Notes under the pieces: model-generated
Database searches by the model: none
Told to the model about the DNA's origin: nothing
Seen by the model: only the letters and a program-made list of their open reading frames with translations
Shown here: in pieces, positions 1-8,130 of the stretch
Numbering within the stretch: position 1 is the stretch's first letter
Layout: the number at the start of each line of letters is the position of its first letter
Origin: JAFAXD01 sp963816775
Lineage (GTDB): Bacteria; Pseudomonadota; Alphaproteobacteria; Rhizobiales; Xanthobacteraceae
NCBI GenBank assembly: GCA_963816775.1
Contig: CAWFLX010000022.1
Coordinates: 223,779 to 287,778 of the forward strand
Direction: 5' to 3'
Length of the DNA: 64,000 bases
Translations under genes and position numbers: made by a program

Positions 1-243
1 GGGTTCTATGTCACCGACCTTATTGGGATGGGCGTCAATATGGTCACCGGCGACTACAGCCGCGGGGCTTCGGGTTTCTGGATCGAGCGCGGCGAGCTGA
101 CCTACGCGGTGAGCGAGATCACGATCGCGGGCCATCTCAATGAGATCTTTCAGTCGCTCGCGCCCGCCAACGATCTGAAATTCCGCTACGGCACCAACGC
201 GCCGACGATCCGGATCGAGGGGCTTACCGTTGCCGGCATCTGA
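1..243 (+). CDS. pmbA: PmbA/TldD metalloprotease homologue, C-terminal end only (5' truncated by window)
   Basis: The reading frame is open from the first base and ends with TGA at 241-243. The visible 80 residues carry the block typical of the PmbA/TldD C-terminus: GMGVNMVTGDYSRGASGFWI followed by VSEITIAGHL. TldD/PmbA proteins form the TldD-TldE protease known from peptide maturation and antitoxin degradation. The D/E variant of the family favours PmbA (TldE) rather than TldD, but the catalytic region lies outside the window, so the assignment rests on the C-terminal motif. The next gene starts inside its last codons. Confidence 0.8.
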   Translation, partial: GFYVTDLIGMGVNMVTGDYSRGASGFWIERGELTYAVSEITIAGHLNEIFQSLAPANDLKFRYGTNAPTIRIEGLTVAGI

Positions 244-1012
244 GCGCGCCGAAATCGCCGCTGCGCTTGCTCAGGCCGTGCGCGATGCCGGCGACCTCGC
301 GCTGACCACGTTCAACAGCGCGCTCAAGCACTGGACCAAGGGCAAGGATTCCCCGGTCTCGGAAGCCGACATTGCGATCGACCACTTGCTGCGGGAGCGC
401 CTGCTCAAGATCGCGCCGGACGCGGGTTGGCTCTCGGAGGAAAGCGACGACGACCGATCTCGGCTCGACAAGCCTCGCGTTTGGGTGGTTGATCCCATCG
501 ATGGCACGCGTGCCTACATCGCAGGGCTTGTGGACTGGACCATATCGGCAGCACTGGTCGAGAGCGGCCGTCCGGTGATCGCCGCTTTGTTTGCTCCTGC
601 CGAAAACGAATTCTTCAGTGCCGTCGTTGAGGAGGGCGCGACCTGCAACGGGCAACGGCTGCAAGCCAGCGACGGCGACAGCCTCGACGGCGCGCGCATT
701 AGCGGGCCGCGGCGGATCACCGAACAGCTCACGGCGATTGTGCCGAGCGTGATGGCGCTACCGCGCGTGCATTCCCTTGCGTTGCGGTTCGCCCGGGTGG
801 CGCAGGGGCGACTCGATGCCGCCCTGTCGGGGGCCAACAGCCACGACTGGGACCTTGCGGCAGCCGATCTTTTGGTGCACGAAGCTGCCGGGGTGTTAAC
901 CACATTTGCAGGTGAACGCATTCTCTACAATCGCGTGGAGCCAATTCATGGACCGTTGCTGGCAGCCGGGCGGTCACGGCACCGGGTGCTGCGCGACCTG
1001 TTAAGCAAATAG
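230..1012 (+). CDS. Inositol monophosphatase / CysQ-like phosphatase
   Basis: 260-residue Mg2+-dependent phosphatase of the inositol monophosphatase superfamily. Metal-binding motifs are visible: EE at residues 70-71, DPIDGT at 88-93, and a late WD motif in SHDWDLAA. The DPIDGTRAY version resembles the 3'(2'),5'-bisphosphate nucleotidase (CysQ) branch, so PAP or a sugar phosphate may be the substrate; the exact substrate cannot be read. The start is TTG at 230, chosen because GAGGGG at 217-222 is correctly spaced and the protein begins at the usual place. It overlaps the pmbA stop by 14 bp, which indicates translational coupling. It is probably co-transcribed with the lipid A genes downstream. 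Confidence 0.85.
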   Translation: MPASERAEIAAALAQAVRDAGDLALTTFNSALKHWTKGKDSPVSEADIAIDHLLRERLLKIAPDAGWLSEESDDDRSRLDKPRVWVVDPIDGTRAYIAGLVDWTISAALVESGRPVIAALFAPAENEFFSAVVEEGATCNGQRLQASDGDSLDGARISGPRRITEQLTAIVPSVMALPRVHSLALRFARVAQGRLDAALSGANSHDWDLAAADLLVHEAAGVLTTFAGERILYNRVEPIHGPLLAAGRSRHRVLRDLLSK

Positions 1013-1088
1013 CCGGGCTTTGGGAGGATTGCGCGACCGGACGCGGCCGGTTACGGCCGCCGATGCGTTACATTGCTAGGGGACTCCA

Positions 1089-1340
1089 ATGCCTGCCGAA
1101 CCCGCGAAGCCGCTTCTGCATCTCGTTTTTGGCGGCGAGTTGTTGAACCTCGACGAGGTCGAATTCAAGGATCTGTCCAAACTCGACATCGTCGGCATCT
1201 ATCCGAACTATGCCACCGCACATGCGGCCTGGAAGGCGAAGGCCCAGCAGACCGTCGACAACGCACTCATGCGCTATTTCATCGTCCACATGCACCGGCT
1301 ACTCGATCCGGACGAGAACAGGCAAGCCGGAGCGCGATGA
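1089..1340 (+). CDS. DUF4170 family small protein
   Basis: 83-residue cytoplasmic protein matching the DUF4170 family of Alphaproteobacteria: an LHLVFGGEL start, then VEFKDLSKLDIVGIYP, then an AWKAKAQQTVDNA helix and a MHRLLDP end. Its function is unknown. AGGGGA lies just upstream of the ATG. Its stop codon overlaps the start of the following acyltransferase (ATGA), and the family is regularly seen beside Kdo/lipid A genes, so a role linked to outer-membrane lipid assembly is inferred from neighbours only. Confidence 0.8.
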   Translation: MPAEPAKPLLHLVFGGELLNLDEVEFKDLSKLDIVGIYPNYATAHAAWKAKAQQTVDNALMRYFIVHMHRLLDPDENRQAGAR

Positions 1341-2053
1341 GGCGGAAGATCGTCAGGCGCATCACGCACTCGCGCGCCTTTCAGAATGCGTTGGGCACCG
1401 GCGGGGCTCATTACCTGCGACTGGTGTGGGCGACGTCGCGCGTGATCCTGGAGCCGCCGGACGTCTACGAGCTCATCGAGCCTGATCTGCCGATCATCCT
1501 CGCGATGTGGCACGGCCAACACTTCATGGTGCCATTTCTCCAGCAAGATCATCCCAAACACCGCGCCAAGGTCTTGATCTCGCGTCACCGCGACGCTGAA
1601 ATCAACGCGATCGCCGCAGAAAAGCTCGGCATCGGCACCATCCGGGGGTCCGGCGACCAGGGCGTGCGGTTTGACCGCAAGGGCGGGGTCGGCGCCTTCG
1701 TCGCGATGCTCGATGCCCTCAGGGAGGGATATACGGTTGCGATGACAGCGGACGTCCCAAAGATTGCGCGGGTTGCCGGCGAGGGAATTGTCCGGCTCGC
1801 TGCCCTGTCGGGGCGCCCGCTCGTTTCGATCGCGTTCGCGACCAGCCGGCGGGTCGAACTCAAGACCTGGGATCGCGCAGCATTGAACCTGCCGTTCGGT
1901 CGTCTCGCCATCGTCGGCGGGCCGGTCATCAGAGTACCGTCAAACGCTGACGCGGCAACTCTCGAGCAATGCCGCGCCAGGCTCGAGGCGGACCTCAATG
2001 CGGTCACCAAACGCGCCTATGCGATCGTCGACGGAGACGGACGAGGCTCATGA
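1337..2053 (+). CDS. DUF374 lysophospholipid acyltransferase-like protein
   Basis: 238-residue protein of the DUF374 family, distantly related to LpxL/PlsC acyltransferases. Visible blocks are ILAMWHGQHFMVPF (the histidine-containing acyltransferase motif), LISRHRDAE, GTIRGS, and a late TADVPK segment. The ATG at 1337 overlaps the DUF4170 stop, and the frame remains open further upstream without a better start. It is probably an inner-membrane-associated acyltransferase acting on a lipid A or phospholipid precursor; the acceptor is not evident. It is directly coupled to waaA. Confidence 0.82.
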   Translation: MRRKIVRRITHSRAFQNALGTGGAHYLRLVWATSRVILEPPDVYELIEPDLPIILAMWHGQHFMVPFLQQDHPKHRAKVLISRHRDAEINAIAAEKLGIGTIRGSGDQGVRFDRKGGVGAFVAMLDALREGYTVAMTADVPKIARVAGEGIVRLAALSGRPLVSIAFATSRRVELKTWDRAALNLPFGRLAIVGGPVIRVPSNADAATLEQCRARLEADLNAVTKRAYAIVDGDGRGS

Positions 2054-3345
2054 GCAACGGGCTGCCGGCATCGCTTGCGCTCTATCGGCTTGCCACGCAG
2101 GCGGCGACACCGTTCGCCGGCCAGTTGTTGCGGCATCGATTGAGGCGCGGCAAGGAGCATTCGGTGCGCCTACCCGAGCGGCGCGGCGAAAGCGAAATAC
2201 CGCGCCCGGACGGCGCGCTGGTGTGGGTGCATGGTGCAAGCGTCGGCGAACTCATCGCGGCGGTTCCTTTGATCGAGCGCATCAGAGAACGCGGACTTCC
2301 GCTGCTCGTCACCTCCGGTACCGTGACCTCGGCTGGAATCGCCCGTCAGCGGCTTCCCCCGGAGGTGATCCACCAGTTCATTCCGCTCGACGTGCCGGGC
2401 TACGTGACGCGCTTTCTCGACCATTGGCGTCCAAGCCTCGCGCTGTTCATCGAATCCGATCTCTGGCCGAACCTGATCATGGCGAGCTGGCAGCGCGGAA
2501 TTCCGCTGATCCTGATCAACGGTCGGCTGTCGGAGCGCTCTTATAAGCGCTGGCGCCTCATGCCCGGTCTGATCGGCGCACTGCTGCAGAGCTTCGATCT
2601 GTGTCTGGTACGCTCGCGCGACGACGCCAGGCGTTACGGCGACCTCGGTGCGTCGCATGTGACGATCGTCGGCAATCTCAAGCTCGACGTGCCTCCGCTT
2701 CCTGTCGACGACCACAAGCGCAACGAGCTCGCGACCGCGCTCGCGGGGCGCCCGGTTCTGGCCGCCGCCTCGACCCACCCGGGCGAAGAAAAGGTGATGA
2801 TCGAGGTTCATCAGCGGCTGCGTGCGAACTTTCCGCGGCTGTTGACGCTGATCGTGCCCCGCCATCCGGAGCGCGGCGCCGAGATCGCAACAATCGTCGC
2901 CGGTGCTGGACTCACGGCCGCGGTACGCTCGGCCGGTATGCTGCCGGACGCCGCGACAGATATCTATGTGTGCGACACGGTCGGCGAGCTCGGCGCGATC
3001 TACCGCCTTGCACCGATCGTGTTCATGGGCGGGTCGTTGGTTGCGCACGGCGGGCAGAATCCAATCGAGGCGATCAAGCTCGGCGCCGCTGTTCTGCATG
3101 GGCCGTTCATTTCCAATTTCGCCGAGATCTATGCGGCACTCGACGGTGCGCGCGGTGCCGATCTCGTCGGCGATGCCGATCGCCTCACGACCCAGGCTGG
3201 CACCTGGCTCACCGACGAGACAGCACGCCGACGCGTTGCCGCCGCCGGGCAGAAGACCGTCGAAGCCCTGGGCGGCGCGCTCGAGCGCACGCTCGCGGCG
3301 CTCGACCCTTATCTTTTGCAACTGCGCATCGAACACCATGCGTGA
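2050..3345 (+). CDS. waaA: 3-deoxy-D-manno-octulosonic acid (Kdo) transferase
   Basis: 431 residues, the usual length for WaaA/KdtA. The enzyme transfers Kdo from CMP-Kdo to lipid IVA at the inner face of the cytoplasmic membrane. It shows the N-terminal GALVWVHGASVGE motif (the family's HxASxGE catalytic region), FIESDLWPNL, LINGRLSERSY, and the C-terminal GT-B nucleotide-sugar site FMGGSLVAHGGQNPIEA. The ATG at 2050 overlaps the previous stop (ATGA), and the end overlaps lpxK by 8 bp. This is a tightly coupled lipid A operon. Confidence 0.95.
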   Translation: MSNGLPASLALYRLATQAATPFAGQLLRHRLRRGKEHSVRLPERRGESEIPRPDGALVWVHGASVGELIAAVPLIERIRERGLPLLVTSGTVTSAGIARQRLPPEVIHQFIPLDVPGYVTRFLDHWRPSLALFIESDLWPNLIMASWQRGIPLILINGRLSERSYKRWRLMPGLIGALLQSFDLCLVRSRDDARRYGDLGASHVTIVGNLKLDVPPLPVDDHKRNELATALAGRPVLAAASTHPGEEKVMIEVHQRLRANFPRLLTLIVPRHPERGAEIATIVAGAGLTAAVRSAGMLPDAATDIYVCDTVGELGAIYRLAPIVFMGGSLVAHGGQNPIEAIKLGAAVLHGPFISNFAEIYAALDGARGADLVGDADRLTTQAGTWLTDETARRRVAAAGQKTVEALGGALERTLAALDPYLLQLRIEHHA

Positions 3346-4372
3346 GCCGCGCTTCTGGCGCCAGCCCGGTGCGCCGGCGCGATTGCTTGCTCCGCTCGGC
3401 GCGATCTATGGCGCGATTACCGGCGCCCGCATGGCCCGCACTGGTGCACGCGCTGGCGTCCCGGTGATTTGCGTCGGCAATCTCACGGTCGGCGGCGCTG
3501 GCAAAACGCCGACCGCCATCGCAATTGCAAAACTGCTGATCGCGCAGGGTGCCAAGCCGTTCTTCCTTTCGCGCGGCTACGGCGGCGCGCTTGCCGGCCC
3601 GGTGCGCGTTGGGCCGCCGCATCGCGCCGCCGACGTCGGTGACGAACCGTTGTTGCTCGCCGCAATCGCGCCGACCATCGTGGCGCGCGACCGCGTGCGC
3701 GGCGCCGCCGCCGCGGTCGCAGCCGGTGCTGGTGTGATCATCATGGATGACGGGTTTCAGAACCCGTCGCTCGCCAAGGATTTTTCGCTGGTCGTACTCG
3801 ATGGCGAGTATGGCACCGGGAATGGCATGATCTTTCCGGCGGGACCGTTGCGTGCGCCACTCAACACTCAGCTCGAACACGCCAACGCGCTGCTCGTGCT
3901 CGGGGACGAGCAGGCCTCGGCGAGCCGCGTGATTGCAAACGCGCACGTGCGGGGACTTCCGGTCCAGCGCGGCCAGCTGGTGCCCGATCCGGCCGCAGTG
4001 GCCGCCCTTGCGGGCCGCAAGGCGCTCGCCTTCGCGGGCATCGCCCGCCCGGAAAAATTCTTCGCAACGCTCGCCGCTGCCGGCATCGCGACGCCGGTGA
4101 CACGCAGCTTCGCGGACCATCACGCCTTTACACCGGGCGATGCCGCGGAACTGCTGCAGCGCGCGGAGCGCGGCGGGCTCACGCTGCTGACGACCGAAAA
4201 AGATCTGGCGCGCATGCAAAATGACCCCGCATTGGTCACCCTGGCGCGTACAGCGACGGCGCTGCCGGTGACCATTGTGTTTAACGACGGGACATTGCGC
4301 GCGCTGGTCACCGACGCTGCATTCGCACCATCTCGGCCGGCAACATCGAGGCCATCGGCGATTGCCGAGTAG
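3338..4372 (+). CDS. lpxK: Tetraacyldisaccharide 4'-kinase
   Basis: 344 residues. LpxK phosphorylates the 4' position of the lipid A disaccharide. The Walker A loop GGAGKTPT (residues 52-59) is the LpxK-specific version of the P-loop, and IIMDDGFQNPSLAKD is the Walker-B-like DDGFQ motif diagnostic of the family. TTEKDLARM near the C-terminus is also typical. A hydrophobic N-terminal segment (LLAPLGAIYGAITGA) is the membrane anchor. It starts within the last codons of waaA. GC-rich shadow frames run over this gene, but only this frame carries the motifs. Confidence 0.96.
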   Translation: MREPRFWRQPGAPARLLAPLGAIYGAITGARMARTGARAGVPVICVGNLTVGGAGKTPTAIAIAKLLIAQGAKPFFLSRGYGGALAGPVRVGPPHRAADVGDEPLLLAAIAPTIVARDRVRGAAAAVAAGAGVIIMDDGFQNPSLAKDFSLVVLDGEYGTGNGMIFPAGPLRAPLNTQLEHANALLVLGDEQASASRVIANAHVRGLPVQRGQLVPDPAAVAALAGRKALAFAGIARPEKFFATLAAAGIATPVTRSFADHHAFTPGDAAELLQRAERGGLTLLTTEKDLARMQNDPALVTLARTATALPVTIVFNDGTLRALVTDAAFAPSRPATSRPSAIAE

Positions 4373-4426
4373 TATTTGCGATCCGGTGATGTAACGTCTG
4401 CAATCGTTCCAGATCGAAGTGTGCGC

Positions 4427-5488
4427 ATGCAAATCCTGGTTCTTCCTGGTGATGGCATCGGCCCAGAGATCACCGCCGCGACGCTGGCGGTTTTGCGCGC
4501 GGCGTCGGAGCGTTTTGGCCTCGGGCTAGCGCTCGAGCAGGACGTCGTCGGTCATGAGAGCCTGCGCCGGTACGGCACCACGGTGAGACCGGAGGTCCTG
4601 ACAGCGGCTCGCAAAGTCGACGGGCTGATCCTTGGCCCAACCGCGACGGCCGATTTCAAGGACGCGGAGCACGGGGAAATTAATCCCTCCATGTTCTTTC
4701 GCAAGAACCTGGACCTGTTCGCCAATATTCGTCCGGCCCGCACTTATCCGGGTGTGCGAAGTCCAGTCGGCGCGTTCGACCTCGTCGTGGTGCGCGAGAA
4801 CACGGAGGGGTTCTACGCCGACCGCAACATGGAACAGGGCAACGGCGAGATCCTGGTCACCCGCGATGTCGCAATTTCACTGCGGCGGATTACGCGCGCT
4901 TGCTGCAACCGCATCGCGCGCGCAGCATTCGAGCTCGCCGCCCGCCGCCGCCAGCATGTGAGCATCGTTCACAAGGCCAACGTTCTCAAACTGGGCGACG
5001 GCTTGTTTCTCGAGGAATGCCGCGCGGTCGCGGCCGAGTTCCCGGGCATCACGCTCGATGATTTCATCGTCGACGCCATGATGGCGCATGTCGTGCGGGC
5101 TCCGCAGCGCTTCGACGTGATCGTCACCACCAACATGTTCGGCGACATCCTCTCCGACCTCACGGCCGAACTCTCCGGCAGCCTCGGGCTCGGCGGGTCA
5201 CTCAACGCCGGAGCTAACTACGCGATGGCGCAGGCCGCACACGGATCGGCTCCCGATATTGCGGGACGCGACGTTGCGAACCCGCTCTCGCTGATCTTGT
5301 CGGCGGCGCTGCTGCTCGCCTGGCACGGCCGCCGGGCGCAGGTGAAGACGTTCGAGGCGGCCGCGGCGGCAATCGAGCACGCGGTAGAGGCGGCGGTGGC
5401 CGCGGGTGAAACGACGGCCGATCTCGGTGGCAAGCGCGGAACGCAGGCGGCCGGGAACGCGGTCGCCGCGCGCGTAAGCAGCGCGTGA
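4427..5488 (+). CDS. Isocitrate/isopropylmalate/tartrate dehydrogenase family protein
   Basis: 353-residue NAD-dependent beta-decarboxylating dehydrogenase. It opens with LPGDGIGPEI and contains RENTEGFYADR, HKANVLK, MFGDILSDL and the cofactor loop HGSAPDIAGRDVANP, all family signatures. Substrate residues do not decide between isopropylmalate, isocitrate, homoisocitrate and tartrate. The single-gene catabolic context (amidohydrolase and a Bug binding protein follow) makes a 2-hydroxy-dicarboxylate catabolic role more likely than leucine synthesis. ATG 4427 was chosen so that the protein begins just before the dinucleotide-fold strand; a TTG 51 bp upstream is possible but adds unconserved sequence. 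Confidence 0.85.
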   Translation: MQILVLPGDGIGPEITAATLAVLRAASERFGLGLALEQDVVGHESLRRYGTTVRPEVLTAARKVDGLILGPTATADFKDAEHGEINPSMFFRKNLDLFANIRPARTYPGVRSPVGAFDLVVVRENTEGFYADRNMEQGNGEILVTRDVAISLRRITRACCNRIARAAFELAARRRQHVSIVHKANVLKLGDGLFLEECRAVAAEFPGITLDDFIVDAMMAHVVRAPQRFDVIVTTNMFGDILSDLTAELSGSLGLGGSLNAGANYAMAQAAHGSAPDIAGRDVANPLSLILSAALLLAWHGRRAQVKTFEAAAAAIEHAVEAAVAAGETTADLGGKRGTQAAGNAVAARVSSA

Positions 5489-5491
5489 GCC

Positions 5492-6343
5492 ATGCGCTGC
5501 GACACTCACGTCCACATCGTCGGTCTGAGCGACCGCTACAAGCAAATCCCGACCCGGACCTATTTGGCGTCGCCCGCTTCGCTCGAGGGGCTGCAGGCGT
5601 GCGCGGCGACGCGGATGATCTCGCGCTTCGTGCTGGTACAGCCGAGCTTCTACGGCACCGACAACACGCTGTTGCTGGAAAGCCTGGATCAACTCGGGGC
5701 TCAGGGGCGCGGCGTGGCCGTGCTCGATCCAACCGCTGCGACGCCGCAAATCCTGGCCGAGTTTTCGGCGCGCGGGGTCCGCGGGCTGCGCATCAATCTC
5801 TACAGCCCGCTCGGCGATGTCGCGCCGCTGGCGCGGCGTCTTGGGCCGACCGCGGACTGCGCGCGCACCGCTAATTGGCATGTCGAGGTGATCGCTTCGA
5901 TCCAAATCCTGAGCGACAACCTCGCGCTTTTGTCGCAAGCGGGGGTGCCGATCGTGATCGATCACTACGGTCTTTACGGAAAAACCTCGCCCGACAGCTC
6001 GCACGGGCGAAAGCTGCTGGAACTCCTCGGTCAGCCGCACGTGTGGATCAAACTTTCGGCGCCTTATCGCAATTCCAACGATCCGCTCGATATGCAGCCA
6101 AACATGCCTTGGTTGAACGCGATCCTCGCGGTCGCGGAGGATCGCTGTGTGTGGGGCAGCGACTGGCCGCATACTCCGCCGCACAGTTCCCACCACGGCG
6201 CGGATGTCGCACTCGCCAATCGCGCCCTGTCCTATCCGGCGCTGGTCGACGATTTTCTGTGCGCGCTTGGATCGGAGCAACGCGCGGATCGAATTATGCG
6301 GGACAATCCGGGGCGCCTCTATGATTTTCCAAATCCGGCGTGA
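5492..6343 (+). CDS. Amidohydrolase-2 family metal-dependent hydrolase
   Basis: 283-residue TIM-barrel hydrolase similar to 2-pyrone-4,6-dicarboxylate lactonase and related enzymes. The first metal ligands lie in CDTHVH (H6, H8); a later histidine is in IVIDHYG; the catalytic aspartate is D224 in WGSDWPH, followed by the usual C-terminal DNPGRLYDF. It acts on a lactone, amide or similar cyclic bond in the cytoplasm; the substrate is not identifiable. It starts 3 bp after the dehydrogenase, so the two are co-transcribed. Confidence 0.85.
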   Translation: MRCDTHVHIVGLSDRYKQIPTRTYLASPASLEGLQACAATRMISRFVLVQPSFYGTDNTLLLESLDQLGAQGRGVAVLDPTAATPQILAEFSARGVRGLRINLYSPLGDVAPLARRLGPTADCARTANWHVEVIASIQILSDNLALLSQAGVPIVIDHYGLYGKTSPDSSHGRKLLELLGQPHVWIKLSAPYRNSNDPLDMQPNMPWLNAILAVAEDRCVWGSDWPHTPPHSSHHGADVALANRALSYPALVDDFLCALGSEQRADRIMRDNPGRLYDFPNPA

Positions 6344-6435
6344 GGCAGGAGACCTGTTCGAGCCGCGCGTTTGCAGGAATCAAAGCTCGCTGAGGCTTTA
6401 AAGGCGCTAAGATAGCGCAGCACCGGGAGGCAATC

Positions 6436-7407
6436 ATGAGGGCTTGGAACATCCGCGCAATGATCTTGGCGCCTGCGATAGTCCTTGCGGCGCTTCCAGC
6501 CTTCGGACAAGCGCCACAAAGCCAAACCACCCGTCTGATCGTCGCGTACGCGGCGGGCGGCACCGGCGACGTCGTGGCACGGATCCTCTCCGATCGGCTC
6601 GCCGCTGCGCTCGGGCACAACGTCGTGGTCGAGAACCGCGCCGGCGCCAGCGGTGCGATCGCGTCGCGCAGTGTTGTCGCCGCGCCGCCCGACGGCCACA
6701 CCCTGCTGGTCGGTCAAACCGGGGAAGTCGCGATCAATCAACATTTCATGAAGGACCCGGGCTACAATCCCGACAAGGATCTGCAGCCGGTTGCGCTGGC
6801 TGGTGTGGTGCCGCTCGCACTCGTCGTGCCGGCGAGCGCGCCCTACGCCACAATGGCCGAGTTTGTGAAAGCGTTGCCGACCGCCAAGCTCACGTTTGCG
6901 TCGGCGGGAGCCGGGACGCCGGGGTATTTCGCCGGTGAATTCCTCAAGGCCAAGATCCCCGCCAACCTGACGCACGTCCCCTACAAGGGCGCAGCACCGG
7001 CACTCAACGACCTGATCGGTGGTCACGTCGATCTTTATTTCCCCGGGATGCCGGCCGTGGTCCCGCACCTCAAGTCGGGCCTGCTGAAAGTATTGGCTGT
7101 CTCCTCGGCCAAGCGCTCCGCGATCGCTCCGGAGGTTCCGACCGTCGCCGAGGCAAGCCCGCTCAAGGATTTCGACTTCACGCTATGGGTCGGCTTCTTC
7201 GCGCCGGCACGCACCCCAAGCGACGTTGTGGCGCGGCTCAACAGCGTGATCAACGCGCTGCTTGTTGAGCCCGGCGTCAAGGAGAAACTTGTTGAAGCCG
7301 GCGTGGACGTCACCCCGATGTCGGTTGATCAATTCACCGGCTTCGTTCGCGCCGAAAGCAGCAAGTACTTGCAGATCATCAAGGAGATCGGCGCGACCGG
7401 CGAGTAG
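6436..7407 (+). CDS. Orphan Bug/TctC-type tripartite tricarboxylate transporter substrate-binding protein
   Basis: 323-residue periplasmic solute receptor with a Sec signal peptide ending at PAFGQA. The first ligand loop is canonical (AYAAGGTGDVVAR), followed by VVVENRAGASG and PPDGHTLLVG. GGGAGG precedes the ATG by about 6 bp. No tctA/tctB lies beside it, so it must share membrane subunits encoded elsewhere or act as a sensor ligand carrier. It differs from the twelve-gene Bug array at 49-62 kb, whose first loop reads GSGAD, so it is not a recent copy of those genes. The dehydrogenase and amidohydrolase upstream suggest a carboxylate ligand related to that pathway. Confidence 0.88.
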   Translation: MRAWNIRAMILAPAIVLAALPAFGQAPQSQTTRLIVAYAAGGTGDVVARILSDRLAAALGHNVVVENRAGASGAIASRSVVAAPPDGHTLLVGQTGEVAINQHFMKDPGYNPDKDLQPVALAGVVPLALVVPASAPYATMAEFVKALPTAKLTFASAGAGTPGYFAGEFLKAKIPANLTHVPYKGAAPALNDLIGGHVDLYFPGMPAVVPHLKSGLLKVLAVSSAKRSAIAPEVPTVAEASPLKDFDFTLWVGFFAPARTPSDVVARLNSVINALLVEPGVKEKLVEAGVDVTPMSVDQFTGFVRAESSKYLQIIKEIGATGE

Positions 7408-7432
7408 GCGCGGTCAATCACACACTCGGGAT

Positions 7433-8107
7433 CTAATACGCCGGGATCATCTCGTCCGAGACGCCGACCACACCCGGCACGCCTTCGGCCAGCGCGGTCA
7501 GCGCCTTGCGCTCCTCGTCGGAACCGACGAGCCCCCAGAGGTGGACGACGCCGTCGGTCACGATGATGTTGCGCGAACCGAAATCGGTCCAATCCTGCTC
7601 GCCTATTCGCGACAGCAGGACCGAGCGTATGTCGCGATCGGATTCCGCACCGTGATGCGCCTGGCCGTGCGACGAGGCGAGCGCTTGAATGAGATTGGAA
7701 CGGCTCACCATCCCGACAAGCTTGCCGTTGCGCAGGATCGGCACGCGCTTGATGCGATGCTTTTCCAGGAGGGTGGCGATTTCGCCGAGGGACGTGTCCT
7801 CGGTAGCCGATATCAGGTGTGTGGACATGACTTCACCCACGCGCCGGCCGTGCGATTTGGCAAATTCCTCGGCCAGCGTGCTGGCCGGGGTCATGGCCTC
7901 CATCCACCACGGATGGTGTTTTTCGGTGCCGATCTCCGGCCGTCGCATCAGATCGAGGTCGCCGATCATTCCGACCACGTTGCCCTCGGCGTCAACCACC
8001 GGCAACGTACTGGCATCATGCTTGGCCAGAAGCTCGATGACCTGGTCGACGTCTTCGTTCGGGCTGGCGGTGACCACGTCCCGCACCATCACATCCATCG
8101 CTCGCAT
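7433..8107 (-). CDS. CBS-CBS-BON domain protein
   Basis: 224 residues. Two CBS domains (about 3-60, with STLPVVDAEGNVVGMIGD, and about 92-147, with KRVPILRNGKLVGMVSR) are followed by a C-terminal BON domain (about 158-222, VVHLWGLVGSDEER). CBS pairs bind adenosine nucleotides; BON domains bind membranes or lipids. ATG 8107 is preceded by GGAGAA; the longer open frame upstream lacks family similarity. It lies 23 bp downstream of the phosphate transporter gene on the same strand, so it may be co-transcribed with it. It converges with the Bug gene at 7407. Confidence 0.9.
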   Translation of the reverse strand: MRAMDVMVRDVVTASPNEDVDQVIELLAKHDASTLPVVDAEGNVVGMIGDLDLMRRPEIGTEKHHPWWMEAMTPASTLAEEFAKSHGRRVGEVMSTHLISATEDTSLGEIATLLEKHRIKRVPILRNGKLVGMVSRSNLIQALASSHGQAHHGAESDRDIRSVLLSRIGEQDWTDFGSRNIIVTDGVVHLWGLVGSDEERKALTALAEGVPGVVGVSDEMIPAY

Positions 8108-8130
8108 GGCTTGTTCTCCGCGCGGTCGGT

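Noticed and set aside
4376..4426. Upstream TTG start for the isopropylmalate/tartrate-type dehydrogenase
   Set aside because: The extra 17 residues are not conserved, and the protein fold begins directly after ATG 4427.
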